From assembly GCA_021325035.1 (NCBI GenBank), contig JAJPHW010000224.1, forward strand, positions 1 to 38,162: 38,162 nt of DNA. The letters run 5' to 3'. The notes under the pieces are model-generated. The model saw nothing but the letters and a program-made list of their open reading frames with translations, was not told where the DNA came from and did no database searches. Shown here piece by piece: positions 9,415 through 18,012 of this stretch. This DNA comes from Terriglobia bacterium. GTDB lineage: Bacteria > Acidobacteriota > Terriglobia > Terriglobales > Acidobacteriaceae. Each line of letters opens with the position of its first letter. The stretch's first letter is position 1. Position numbers and translations under genes: made by a program.

Positions 9415-10908
9415 ATGGGGCTGAAGCAAAAAATCATGACTGCGGCCTTCGTGCTAGTGGGCCTGCACGCCCTTTCGCTGGGAACTCTCGGCGAAAATCG
9501 GTGGGGAGCCTTTTGCTCTGATTTTGTCCAATTGGTTCTAGGCGTCATGCTCGTAGCTTTGTGCTTACGCGCCTATCGTAAGTCCCTTAACTTGCCTCGC
9601 AATTTCTGGCTACTGACCACGGTAGCGTTTTCTATATGGGTTATTGCGCAGACAGCAGGAACCTACGCCGATCTATTTGTAGTCCCTACGCTTATCCACT
9701 GGGCGATCAATTTATTGTTCTGCTTCTGGTCGGTGCCCCTCGCCATGGCTCTATTTTTGGATCCGGAGCATGAAGGAGGAGTCGATCTTTTAGTTATCCT
9801 CGATTTTTCGCAGAGCATCATTTTTTGCGTGGCGGCTTACTTCTTTTTCTTCTATATGCCGCGCAAGCTCGATCCGACCGCCGATCTTTCTTATTCCGTA
9901 TGGGCGCCTTATTTCACTGGGTATGGAATTATCACCGGGGCATTTCTGCTGCGAGCGTTACTGACCCATTCCGTGGCGGTTCGGCGCTTGTTTGGTCCTA
10001 TGGGGGGATTTTTGGCGGTTTCTGGCACCGTGGACTGCCTGTACTACTATGGCCCCGGACGCGGCCTCCAACCCGGAGCCTGGTTTGAAATTTTGTGGAG
10101 CGCGTTGCTCCTCATTCCCATCGCGCGCGCGGTCACATGGGAAATGCCGGAAGAGCCTGCTGTAACTTCCATCTCGGGACGTGGCATCGTTATCGCGCAA
10201 ATTTTCCCGCTCTTATTTCCTCTGCTGATTTTGGGGATGTTCGTGCGAGTGGCGAAGCTTAACCTGCGGCTGGCGGCATGCATTGTGCTGATTTCGTTCT
10301 TATGCTCGAGCGCGCGGCTACTAGTGACGCATCTACGCTTACTCAAAGCGCAGGATGCTTTGCGGCGGGAGGCTTCTCACGATGGGCTTACCGGAATATG
10401 GAACCGGTCGGCAATTTTGTCCATCCTGCTGCGCGAGTTACAACGCGCGGCCCGCGACAACAGTTCGGTAGGTGTGATTCTGGCCGATGCCGACCACTTC
10501 AAGATGGTCAATGATTTGAACGGTCACGCATCCGGAGACCGCGCGCTTAAAACAATCGCTATGCAAATTACGGCGGCGATTCGCCCTTATGATTCGGCGG
10601 GAAGGTACGGTGGAGAAGAATTTCTCATTGTTGCCCCCGGTTGCAGTGCGCAGGAAACTTTTGAACTGGCAGAGCGCATCCGCACCTCTATTGGGAACTG
10701 CGCAGATATACCGCGCGCAGGCGAACGCAAAGTCACCTTGAGTCTTGGGATCATTGCGAGCAAACCATCTGATACTGCGGAAAACCTGCTTCAGGCTGCT
10801 GATAAGGCTTTGTATGAAGCTAAACGCTTAGGCCGGAATCGGGTTGAGCCGAGGGTTGAGATTTCAGCTGACACCGCGCAGGTAGCAGCCAAACAAGGTC
10901 TGAATTGA
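9415..10908 (+). CDS. Membrane-bound diguanylate cyclase (GGDEF)
   Basis: Synthesises cyclic di-GMP from two GTP at the inner face of the membrane. Residues 1-310 contain about eight to ten hydrophobic segments with no recognisable sensor family. The cytoplasmic GGDEF domain (about 318-480) has DGLTGIWNR (323-331), the metal-binding ADADHFKMVND (357-367) and an intact active-site signature GGEEF (399-403). An inhibitory RxxD site, RPYD at 390-393, lies exactly five residues before GGEEF, so product inhibition is expected. No EAL or HD-GYP domain is present. ATG 9415 is used; the Shine-Dalgarno is weak. Transcribed away from ribA. Confidence 0.95.
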   Translation: MGLKQKIMTAAFVLVGLHALSLGTLGENRWGAFCSDFVQLVLGVMLVALCLRAYRKSLNLPRNFWLLTTVAFSIWVIAQTAGTYADLFVVPTLIHWAINLLFCFWSVPLAMALFLDPEHEGGVDLLVILDFSQSIIFCVAAYFFFFYMPRKLDPTADLSYSVWAPYFTGYGIITGAFLLRALLTHSVAVRRLFGPMGGFLAVSGTVDCLYYYGPGRGLQPGAWFEILWSALLLIPIARAVTWEMPEEPAVTSISGRGIVIAQIFPLLFPLLILGMFVRVAKLNLRLAACIVLISFLCSSARLLVTHLRLLKAQDALRREASHDGLTGIWNRSAILSILLRELQRAARDNSSVGVILADADHFKMVNDLNGHASGDRALKTIAMQITAAIRPYDSAGRYGGEEFLIVAPGCSAQETFELAERIRTSIGNCADIPRAGERKVTLSLGIIASKPSDTAENLLQAADKALYEAKRLGRNRVEPRVEISADTAQVAAKQGLN

Positions 10909-10975
10909 TTTGCCCGTGTATGCGCGAGTAAAGGAACCACGCATGCAGGCTGGGCACAGGCTCGACGACCTCTAA

Positions 10976-11671
10976 TCACCATGCGCCGTAGCGTTGTCCG
11001 CGAATACGGGCTGGCAAAAGCTTAATCAATGCCATTCCTGCTAAAAATCCTCCCACATGCGCCCAGACGGCGACCCCGCCGGTGGCGCTGGTATTGGCAA
11101 TAGAAGTTGCCGTTCCGGTCAGAAATTGAATAACGAACCAATATCCTAGGACTAGCCATGCTGGAAGATGAAAAAAGAATATGGGCGGAAACCAAACGAG
11201 TACTCGCGCCCCGGCGTAAAGCAGGAAATAGGCTCCCATCACCCCGGCGATGGCGCCGCTTGCTCCAACCGTCGGAACGCGCGAATTGGGGTTGAGCGCA
11301 ATGTGGGTTAAAAAAGCGACTACGCCGGTGATGAGATAAAAAAGCAGATAGGGGAAGTGGCCGAGATAATCTTCAATGTTGTCACCGAAAATCCACAGCG
11401 TCCACATATTGCCAATAATGTGCAGCCATGAACCATGTAGAAACATCGCAGTCAGAATGGGCACAAACGCGCCAGCCAGGTCGAGATGTGGCCCCGATAA
11501 GTCTTGTGTGAAACGATGGGGGATAACGCCGAATTGACGAATTAATGCGTCGAGTTGGCCGTTGGCCTGGGCCGTCAACTCAAATAGGAAAACCAGGACA
11601 TTCAAAGCGATAATGAAGTAAGTTACGTAAGGCGTGCTCGATCGTGGGGTATCATCACGAATTGGAATCAT
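10976..11671 (-). CDS. Rhomboid-family intramembrane serine protease
   Basis: A six-to-seven-helix membrane protein of 231 residues expected to cleave transmembrane substrates. Seen: the catalytic serine S138 in GASG, the catalytic histidine H205 in WAHVGGFLAG, and the conserved HGSWLHIIGNM loop-2 motif (H79, H84, N88) of the oxyanion region. The N-terminal cytoplasmic tail is short (MIPIRDD, common in this subfamily). It is divergent from truB, with 86 bp between the starts, and convergent with the diguanylate cyclase. Substrate unknown. Confidence 0.95.
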   Translation of the reverse strand: MIPIRDDTPRSSTPYVTYFIIALNVLVFLFELTAQANGQLDALIRQFGVIPHRFTQDLSGPHLDLAGAFVPILTAMFLHGSWLHIIGNMWTLWIFGDNIEDYLGHFPYLLFYLITGVVAFLTHIALNPNSRVPTVGASGAIAGVMGAYFLLYAGARVLVWFPPIFFFHLPAWLVLGYWFVIQFLTGTATSIANTSATGGVAVWAHVGGFLAGMALIKLLPARIRGQRYGAW

Positions 11672-11757
11672 ACGAAGTTATAAAAAGCAGTCCGGGAATT
11701 GCGATCAAACGAATCGCGAAATCACCCACAATACAAAGTATCAAATAACCACTTCTC

Positions 11758-12672
11758 ATGAATGGCGTTCTCATCATCGACAAGCCGGGCGGAATGACTT
11801 CGCACCATATTGTTCATCGGGTGCGTAAGATGCTCAGGGAAAAATCCGTCGGACATCTGGGCACTTTGGATCCCATGGCGACGGGAGTTTTGCCGTTGGT
11901 CGTAGGCAGTTTTACCCGCTTGGCGCAGTTTTATCTGAAATCAGAGAAAACGTACGAGGGAACCATTCGTTTTGGCTTTTCAACGGACACTTACGATGCG
12001 GAGGGCGAGCCTGCATCAGAAGTACAGAATGCGCATCTGTCGCTTCTTGCTATCCAAGAGCTGGCAAAGCAGTATGTTGGGGTGATCGAGCAAATTCCGC
12101 CGCCATTTTCGGCTAAGAAAATCAAAGGGGTTCCCGCGTATAAGCTCGCCCGCAAGCAACTGGAAGTCACTCTTAAACCTGCACGCGTGGAAATCACCGA
12201 ATTCAAGATTCTTGAGTTAGAAAATGATTGCGCGAGTTTTACCGCCCACGTAGCCTCCGGAACGTATATTCGTTCTCTCGCTCATGATATGGGCCAAAAA
12301 TTGGGATGTGGCGCACATTTGTCGGCGCTGCGCCGAACCAGAGTGCACGACTTCACCCTAGCCGAAGCACATTCACTGGATGCCCTACAGTTGGCGGCAA
12401 ACAAGAATGAATGCGATTCGTTATTTGTGCATCCTCGTAAGTTCTTGCCCGAAATACCATCCGTGACTGCGACCGACGAAGCATTGGAGCATATTATTTG
12501 CGGACGCGCCGTGAATCTCCCTGATTTTTCGCAGGCTCGCCAGGTAAAAGTTTTTAGAGGCCAAAAAGAACTTGTTGCGATTGCAACCCGTATTGCCGGT
12601 ACTTTGTTCCATCCCAAGATTGTGCTGAGCCAAACGCAGGCCATGAAGGTGTCCAACCATAGTTACAGTTGA
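11758..12672 (+). CDS. truB: tRNA pseudouridine(55) synthase
   Basis: Isomerises U55 in the T-loop of most tRNAs. Seen: GVLIIDKPGGMTSH at the start, the catalytic motif GHLGTLDPMATGVLPL with D38, KTYEGTIRFGFSTDTYDAEGE, and SGTYIRSLAHDMG. At 304 residues it has the usual length, including a C-terminal PUA-like segment. ATG 11758 begins directly with the conserved domain. TruB is often next to rbfA or infB; here it stands alone between a rhomboid gene and nuoI. Confidence 0.96.
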   Translation: MNGVLIIDKPGGMTSHHIVHRVRKMLREKSVGHLGTLDPMATGVLPLVVGSFTRLAQFYLKSEKTYEGTIRFGFSTDTYDAEGEPASEVQNAHLSLLAIQELAKQYVGVIEQIPPPFSAKKIKGVPAYKLARKQLEVTLKPARVEITEFKILELENDCASFTAHVASGTYIRSLAHDMGQKLGCGAHLSALRRTRVHDFTLAEAHSLDALQLAANKNECDSLFVHPRKFLPEIPSVTATDEALEHIICGRAVNLPDFSQARQVKVFRGQKELVAIATRIAGTLFHPKIVLSQTQAMKVSNHSYS

Positions 12673-12750
12673 AAATGCTGCTGTTCGCGGGCTTGTGAGC
12701 ACCATTCGCTGCCCACCACTGCGCAGCCATAAGGCTTTTCGATATACTAA

Positions 12751-13287
12751 ATGCGTATGCCAATCCTTAAGAACATCGCCGCCATCGCCAAAGGTATGAG
12801 CATCACCTTCATGGAGATGTTTCAGCCGACGGAGGTCGAAAACTACCCCGATGGCCCCGGCCCTTTGAAAGGCGCCAAGTTTCAGGAGCGTTTTCGTGGC
12901 GTACATGTGTTACAGCGCGACGAGAACGGTTTGGAAAAGTGCGTGGCCTGTTTCCTATGCGCCGCCAACTGTCCGTCGAATTGCATCTATATCGAAGCGG
13001 CTGAAAACACAGCCGAAAATCGGGTCAGCGGCGCGGAGCGCTACGCCAAGGTTTACAACATTGATTACAACCGCTGCATTTTCTGTGGATATTGCGTAGA
13101 AGCTTGTCCCACGGATGCGATCACCCATGGTCACGGATTCGAACTCGCGACATTCAACGCTAGCAATCTGGTTTACCGCAAAGAGCAGATGCTGGCCCCC
13201 ATGCCAGCGCATATGGGAGCCAATGCGGTGTTCAATCAGGCTGAAGTCAATCAAGGCGCCCCAGCCGTTCCGGTGCAAGGAGTCTAA
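12751..13287 (+). CDS. nuoI: NADH-quinone oxidoreductase subunit I (2x[4Fe-4S] protein)
   Basis: Complex I peripheral-arm subunit carrying clusters N6a and N6b, which pass electrons towards NuoB and quinone. Two ferredoxin motifs are seen: CVACFLCAANCP (C64, C67, C70, C74) and CIFCGYCVEACP (C109, C112, C115, C119). The N-terminal AIAKGMSITFMEMFQP and GPGPLKGAKFQERFRG match NuoI. 178 residues, normal length. No other nuo gene is in the window, so it lies outside a nuo operon or is a second copy. A terminator-like hairpin follows its stop. Confidence 0.93.
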   Translation: MRMPILKNIAAIAKGMSITFMEMFQPTEVENYPDGPGPLKGAKFQERFRGVHVLQRDENGLEKCVACFLCAANCPSNCIYIEAAENTAENRVSGAERYAKVYNIDYNRCIFCGYCVEACPTDAITHGHGFELATFNASNLVYRKEQMLAPMPAHMGANAVFNQAEVNQGAPAVPVQGV

Positions 13288-13311
13288 GTTCAACGTAGGA
13301 ATTGAAATTGG

Positions 13312-13338
13312 CGCCGGTCCTGAGGTTACGGACCGGCG
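13312..13338 (+). terminator. Terminator-like hairpin after nuoI
   Basis: A perfect 9-bp inverted repeat CGCCGGTCC/GGACCGGCG (13312-13320 and 13330-13338) with a 9-nt loop lies between nuoI and metH. There is no clear T-tract after it, so it may be a weak terminator or an mRNA-protecting hairpin. It also falls in the metH 5' leader. Confidence 0.55.
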
Positions 13339-13363
13339 TTCGTGTATAGGCGACTCGTAAATA

Positions 13364-16300
13364 ATGAAGGATTTCCTCCAACTCGCGAAAGAACGCGTCA
13401 TAGTCTATGACGGCGCTATGGGGACGAATATCCAAAAACGTAATCCCACGCTTGACGATTATTGGAACAAGGAAAATTGCAGCGAAGTTCTTTCGCTAAG
13501 CAGGCCCGACATTATTCGCGACATTCACGCCGATTTCTTTCGAGTGGGATGCGACATCGTTGAGACCAATACTTTTGGCGGCACGCGCCTTGTGCTGCGT
13601 GAGTTTGATCTTGAAGACAGAGTCAAAGAGATCAACTTGGCATCGGTCAAGCTCGCGAAAGATGCGGCGCAGCAATTCTCTACAGCGAACCATCCCCGAT
13701 TTGTGGCGGGCTCGATCGGGCCCACCACCAAGCTGCCATCGTTAGCGCACATCGGTTTCGATGAGATGGTTGCCTCCTACGAAGAACAGGCACTGGCCCT
13801 TATCGAAGGCGGAGTGGACGTGCTTCTCATTGAGACTGCGCAGGATTTATTGCAGGCGAAAATTGCCACCATTGGGGTGATTGAAGCCATGAAGCGGGCT
13901 GGCAAGCGTCTACCAGTGCAGGTTCAGGTGACATTGCAAGAGTCCGGAACCATGCTGCTCGGTACGGAAATTGGCGCAGCACTGACTGCGCTCGAACCCT
14001 TTGAAATTGATGCCATTGGCCTGAACTGCGCGACTGGGCCAGCGGAGATGAATGATGCCGTCCGCTACCTAGGCATTAATTCCACAAAACTGATTTCCGT
14101 TCTTCCCAATGCAGGCTTGCCGCAGAACGAGGGTGGCCATGCAGTTTATAAGCTGAAGCCCGAGGAACTCGCCCAATACCACAAGCGTTTCGTCGAGGAA
14201 TACGGAGTGCGCATCGTGGGCGGGTGCTGTGGAACCACACCTGAGCATCTGAAAGCGGTTGTGGATGCGGTTTCTGGGGTTGAGCCCGCCAAACGTGATA
14301 CGAAGTATCTCGCCGCAGCTTCGAGTGCATACACGATGGTGCCGCTCGATCTGGAACCCAAACCGCTCATCGTCGCTGAAGAGCTGAATACCACGACTCG
14401 CGTGGAGTACTTCCGGAACTTGGTTCGCGGTAAGAAGTACGACGACATTCTCACGCTGGCGAAGAAGTTGGTCGCTGAAGGTTCGCACATGCTGGACCTG
14501 TGCTGCGCCATCGTCGGCGAGGACGAAAAAGACTACATCACTTCGATATTGGAGAAGGTTGCCACTCGCGTCCCTGCGCCAATCCTTGTGGATTCGACTG
14601 AGGCCGATGTCGTCGAAGAAGCTCTGAAGCGCATCCCCGGCAAAGCCATTATCAATTCCATCAATCTCGAAGACGGAGAGAAGCGAACATCCAAAGTCCT
14701 GCCGATGGCAAAGCGCTATGGCGCAGCCGTTATTGCGCTGACCATTGACGAAGACGGCATGGCGCTGACCGCCGGCAAGAAAGTTGCGATCGCAAGACGC
14801 ATCTACACGCTGGCCACGGAGAAGTACGGTCTGCATCCGGAAGACCTGATCTTTGACGCACTGACTTTGCCGATTTCGACGGGCCAGGAAGATTACCGCA
14901 CAGCGGGAATTGAAACCCTGAATGCCGTGAAGCGCATTAAGCACGAACTGCCCGCGGTCAAAACGATTCTTGGCGTGAGCAACATCTCTTTCGGCCTGGA
15001 TACGTATTCCAGGCGCGTTCTCAACTCGGTCTTCATGCATGAAGCTGTGGATAATGGCCTCGATATGGCTATTGTTAATTACAGCAAAATCTATCCGTTG
15101 TATAAGATTCCTCGTGAAGAAGTTGAATTAGCGCGGAAGCTTATTTATCGCGATGAATCGGCAGGCGATCCGTTGCAGATTCACATGCAGCATTTTGCTG
15201 GAACCAAGGGCAAAGCGCAGGCCCAGACAACGGCTCATGTGGAAACCCTGTCGGTGGATGACAAGTTAAAGTACGCCATTATTAATGGCGAAAAATCTGT
15301 CGGAAGCGGAGCGCAAAAGAAGTCACTGGAAGAGTTACTGGAAAGCGCATTGGCCGAATACACGCCGCTGGAATTAATTAACACGGTTTTGCTTGACGGC
15401 ATGAGGACCGTTGGCGAATTATTTGGAGCACGCAAGATGCAGCTCCCGTCTGTGCTCGATTCAGCGGGCGTGATGAAAGCGGCCGTCGCCTATCTCGAAC
15501 CGAAGATGGAAAAGAAAGCGGGTTCGCAGAAGGGAACTATCGTTCTCGCGACGGTCAAAGGCGATGTTCACGACATTGGAAAGAATTTGGTGGACATCAT
15601 CCTCACCAACAATGGTTTCAAAGTCGTAAATCTGGGCATCAAGCAGGCAGGGGATGCGATCATAAAATCCGCTCTGGAGCACAAGGCCGACGCGATCGGT
15701 CTCAGCGGTCTGCTCGTGAAATCCACGCTCGAAATGAAGTACGTAATTCAGGATTTGCATCAGCAGAAGCTCACGTTTCCCGTGATCTGCGGTGGCGCGG
15801 CGCTCACGAGAAAGTACGTAGAAGATGATTTGCGGCGCGAGTATTCGAGTGGCGTGTTCTACGCCGACGATGCTTTTGCGGGCCTCCACCTCATGGAAGA
15901 CCTGTCGTCCGAGAATGGCAAACGAGCCGAACGAATCGTCGAAGGCCGGAAGGTGAAGGAGTATGCCAAAGCCGTGGCTGTTGACGAAGAGACAGGGCCA
16001 GTATTCGTCGACCGCAGCCCAGTGGTCACGGATGCGCCCGACATTCCACAACCACCTTTCTGGGGCGTAAGGGTTAGGAAAGACTTCGATCTGCGGGAGT
16101 TGTTTCCTTATATCAACGAAACAGCGTTGTTCAAAAACCAGTGGCAGTTAAAGACGGCATCGCAAGAAGATTATTTGCGGCTGGTTGAGACCAAGTTCCG
16201 CCCTATCAAGAAACAGTTGGAAGAGGATGTGATTGCGAGCGGCATCTTCGAACCCAAAGTGGTCTATGGATTTTTTCCAGCGCAGGGCGAAGGCAACGAC

Positions 16301-16867
16301 ATTGTTGTCTATGAACCGTATGAAGGCGCGCGTACTGGAGCCATCGCACACGGAACACAACTGAAAGAATTGTTGCGCTTTACCTTCCCCCGGCAAAGAG
16401 AGGGGCGGAAGCTGTGTATCTCCGACTTCTTCGCGCGCAAGAATTCCGGCGTGATGGATGTTCTTGGCCTCTCGCTTGTGACCATCGGCGACAAGGCTTC
16501 GGTTGAGACCCAAAGACTATTCGAAGGCGGGGAATATACCCGTTATCTCTACCTGCATGGATTAAGCGTCGAAACTGCTGAAGCACTGGCGGAGTATCTG
16601 CATAAGAAAATGCGCGAAGAATTGGGAATTCAGGCCGAGGATTCGCCGCATGTCCGCGATCTATTCCATCAGAAATATCGCGGCTCTCGGTATTCGTTTG
16701 GCTATCCGGCGTGCCCGAATCTTGAAGATCAGACGAAATTATTCGCTCTGCTCGAACCAGAAGAAAATGTGGGCGTGAAACTGACGACAGGCTTCCTGTT
16801 GGAACCGGAGCAGTCAACATCCGCGATTGTGGTGCACCATCCCGCAGCCAAGTATTTTGTGGTTTAG
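13364..16867 (+). CDS. metH: Cobalamin-dependent methionine synthase
   Basis: Transfers the methyl group of 5-methyltetrahydrofolate to homocysteine through methylcobalamin. All four modules are present in 1,167 residues. The homocysteine domain (about 1-310) has zinc ligands C222 (GLNCATGP), C288 and C289 (GGCCGTTPEH). The pterin domain (about 330-600) contains ILVDSTEADVVEEAL and ILGVSNISFGL. The B12 cap and Rossmann domain (about 640-870) has the cobalt ligand H736 in GDVHDIGKN. The AdoMet reactivation domain (about 900-1160) has SRYSFGYPACPN. No cobalamin or SAM riboswitch fits the 76-bp upstream gap. The organism therefore needs B12 for this enzyme. Confidence 0.98.
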   Translation: MKDFLQLAKERVIVYDGAMGTNIQKRNPTLDDYWNKENCSEVLSLSRPDIIRDIHADFFRVGCDIVETNTFGGTRLVLREFDLEDRVKEINLASVKLAKDAAQQFSTANHPRFVAGSIGPTTKLPSLAHIGFDEMVASYEEQALALIEGGVDVLLIETAQDLLQAKIATIGVIEAMKRAGKRLPVQVQVTLQESGTMLLGTEIGAALTALEPFEIDAIGLNCATGPAEMNDAVRYLGINSTKLISVLPNAGLPQNEGGHAVYKLKPEELAQYHKRFVEEYGVRIVGGCCGTTPEHLKAVVDAVSGVEPAKRDTKYLAAASSAYTMVPLDLEPKPLIVAEELNTTTRVEYFRNLVRGKKYDDILTLAKKLVAEGSHMLDLCCAIVGEDEKDYITSILEKVATRVPAPILVDSTEADVVEEALKRIPGKAIINSINLEDGEKRTSKVLPMAKRYGAAVIALTIDEDGMALTAGKKVAIARRIYTLATEKYGLHPEDLIFDALTLPISTGQEDYRTAGIETLNAVKRIKHELPAVKTILGVSNISFGLDTYSRRVLNSVFMHEAVDNGLDMAIVNYSKIYPLYKIPREEVELARKLIYRDESAGDPLQIHMQHFAGTKGKAQAQTTAHVETLSVDDKLKYAIINGEKSVGSGAQKKSLEELLESALAEYTPLELINTVLLDGMRTVGELFGARKMQLPSVLDSAGVMKAAVAYLEPKMEKKAGSQKGTIVLATVKGDVHDIGKNLVDIILTNNGFKVVNLGIKQAGDAIIKSALEHKADAIGLSGLLVKSTLEMKYVIQDLHQQKLTFPVICGGAALTRKYVEDDLRREYSSGVFYADDAFAGLHLMEDLSSENGKRAERIVEGRKVKEYAKAVAVDEETGPVFVDRSPVVTDAPDIPQPPFWGVRVRKDFDLRELFPYINETALFKNQWQLKTASQEDYLRLVETKFRPIKKQLEEDVIASGIFEPKVVYGFFPAQGEGNDIVVYEPYEGARTGAIAHGTQLKELLRFTFPRQREGRKLCISDFFARKNSGVMDVLGLSLVTIGDKASVETQRLFEGGEYTRYLYLHGLSVETAEALAEYLHKKMREELGIQAEDSPHVRDLFHQKYRGSRYSFGYPACPNLEDQTKLFALLEPEENVGVKLTTGFLLEPEQSTSAIVVHHPAAKYFVV

Positions 16868-16878
16868 CAGTGCACGTT

Positions 16879-16983
16879 TTAGCGATACTTTAGCCACACG
16901 TACCCCATCACATGCAGCACAATGAACGCGAAGATGCTGATACCCAAAATCAGCATCACTGAGATGGAGGGCTTTCGGTTCAC
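16879..16983 (-). CDS. Putative 34-residue single-pass membrane peptide
   Basis: A short reading frame starting at GTG (16981-16983 on the reverse strand) encodes a basic N-terminus (MNRKPS), one hydrophobic segment of about 22 residues (ISVMLILGISIFAFIVLHVMGY) and a basic end (WLKYR). An AAGAGAG Shine-Dalgarno-like stretch lies just upstream of the start. The topology is typical of small membrane peptides. It lies between metH and the TPR gene, in a gap that otherwise has no gene. It has no family assignment from inspection; conservation in relatives would decide. Confidence 0.5.
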   Translation of the reverse strand: MNRKPSISVMLILGISIFAFIVLHVMGYVWLKYR

Positions 16984-17020
16984 GCTCTCTTACGTTAAAC
17001 CATGTTCACGCTCAGCGAAT

Positions 17021-17953
17021 CTATTTCTTCCGGTTATAGGTCAGATCGTACTCGACATTCCAGGTCTTGCCGCCATCGGTCGAGCCCTGGCTGAATTGCC
17101 GTACTTTGTCCGGACCAAGGTTGAAGAATTGCAAGTGGCGTTTGAGTTTTGTGCCGTCCGGTTGCGGAATTTCATCGGTATAGAAATCCATGACGCCGTT
17201 ATTCAGATTGCCATAAAAATGGATCATGCCGCCCTGACTGTCCACCCAGAACTGCTCCCATCGTTTGAAGTTGGCATTGTAGATGTTGTAACTCTTGCCG
17301 GTATAGCCAGGGTTTCCTATGGAAATCCAGTTTTCCCAAATGACGCAATTACCGATCGTGCGCTCGATGTGGCTAAGGCCTGCTGGAGTCGATCCTTGGG
17401 TGGATACTACATCCCAATCGCCCACCCAGAAATCAAACTGTCGATTTTCTGCAGTGTAATCGCAAGGAGCCTGATTATGCTTTGCCTGCTCAACTAGAGC
17501 GGCGAAACGTGGGTCGGCATGAAGCGATTGAAGATTGGGGTCGCTGCTCATTTGGTCGGGCTGGTTGTAGCCCTGCTTAATTGCGTCTCCAAGTTCATCG
17601 AGGGCCTTGTCTGTTTGTCCCATCGTGGCGAACACGGCAGCAAGGTTATAACCAACAATTCCAACGGGTACGCCCTTGGCTTGGGCAGTTTGATATGCAT
17701 TCAGAGCCTTTTCGTGGTTGCCTAAGCTCTGATAGCAAACTCCGAGGCGGTACCACATTCGGCCGTTGTCAGGCTGGCTCTGCGTGAGCTGCAGGTAAAG
17801 CGACTGCGCTTTGCTCCAGTCTTTTGCTTGATAGGCTGCGTTTGCAGCCACACTTAGATCATCGGAGGGGTTTTGCGCAAATAACGGAGAAATCGTCGCG
17901 AAAAACAGAAACAAAACAATACACATGCTGTTGGTGCGAAAAAACCGGTTCAT
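17021..17953 (-). CDS. Secreted TPR protein with C-terminal DUF1579-like domain
   Basis: The protein has a cleavable signal peptide (hydrophobic CIVLFLFFATISPLFA, cut near AQN). Residues about 30-165 hold tetratricopeptide-like repeats, e.g. AYQAKDWSKAQSLYLQLTQSQPDNGRMWYRLG and YNLAAVFATMGQTDKALDELGDAI. From about residue 175 comes a beta-rich domain opening with RQFDFWVGDWDV, the hallmark of DUF1579/lipocalin-like extracytoplasmic proteins. The two modules together suggest a periplasmic protein-interaction and ligand-binding role, but the function is unknown. 310 residues, no truncation. Confidence 0.85.
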   Translation of the reverse strand: MNRFFRTNSMCIVLFLFFATISPLFAQNPSDDLSVAANAAYQAKDWSKAQSLYLQLTQSQPDNGRMWYRLGVCYQSLGNHEKALNAYQTAQAKGVPVGIVGYNLAAVFATMGQTDKALDELGDAIKQGYNQPDQMSSDPNLQSLHADPRFAALVEQAKHNQAPCDYTAENRQFDFWVGDWDVVSTQGSTPAGLSHIERTIGNCVIWENWISIGNPGYTGKSYNIYNANFKRWEQFWVDSQGGMIHFYGNLNNGVMDFYTDEIPQPDGTKLKRHLQFFNLGPDKVRQFSQGSTDGGKTWNVEYDLTYNRKK

Positions 17954-18012
17954 GAATGTCGCCCCCAGTAGAAAGGACGACAGCCAATGCGTTCGGATAG
18001 CAAAATTTCAGG

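Noticed and set aside
13288-13363. Possible cobalamin or SAM riboswitch before metH
   Set aside because: Only 76 bp, mostly filled by a simple hairpin; no B12-box or SAM-I core is visible.
14069-15040. 323-codon minus-strand frame inside metH
   Set aside because: Antisense shadow of the homocysteine and pterin domains; no domain, no ribosome-binding site.
16922-17497. 191-codon plus-strand frame opposite the TPR gene
   Set aside because: The minus-strand gene has a signal peptide, TPRs and a DUF1579-like motif, and the plus frame has none.
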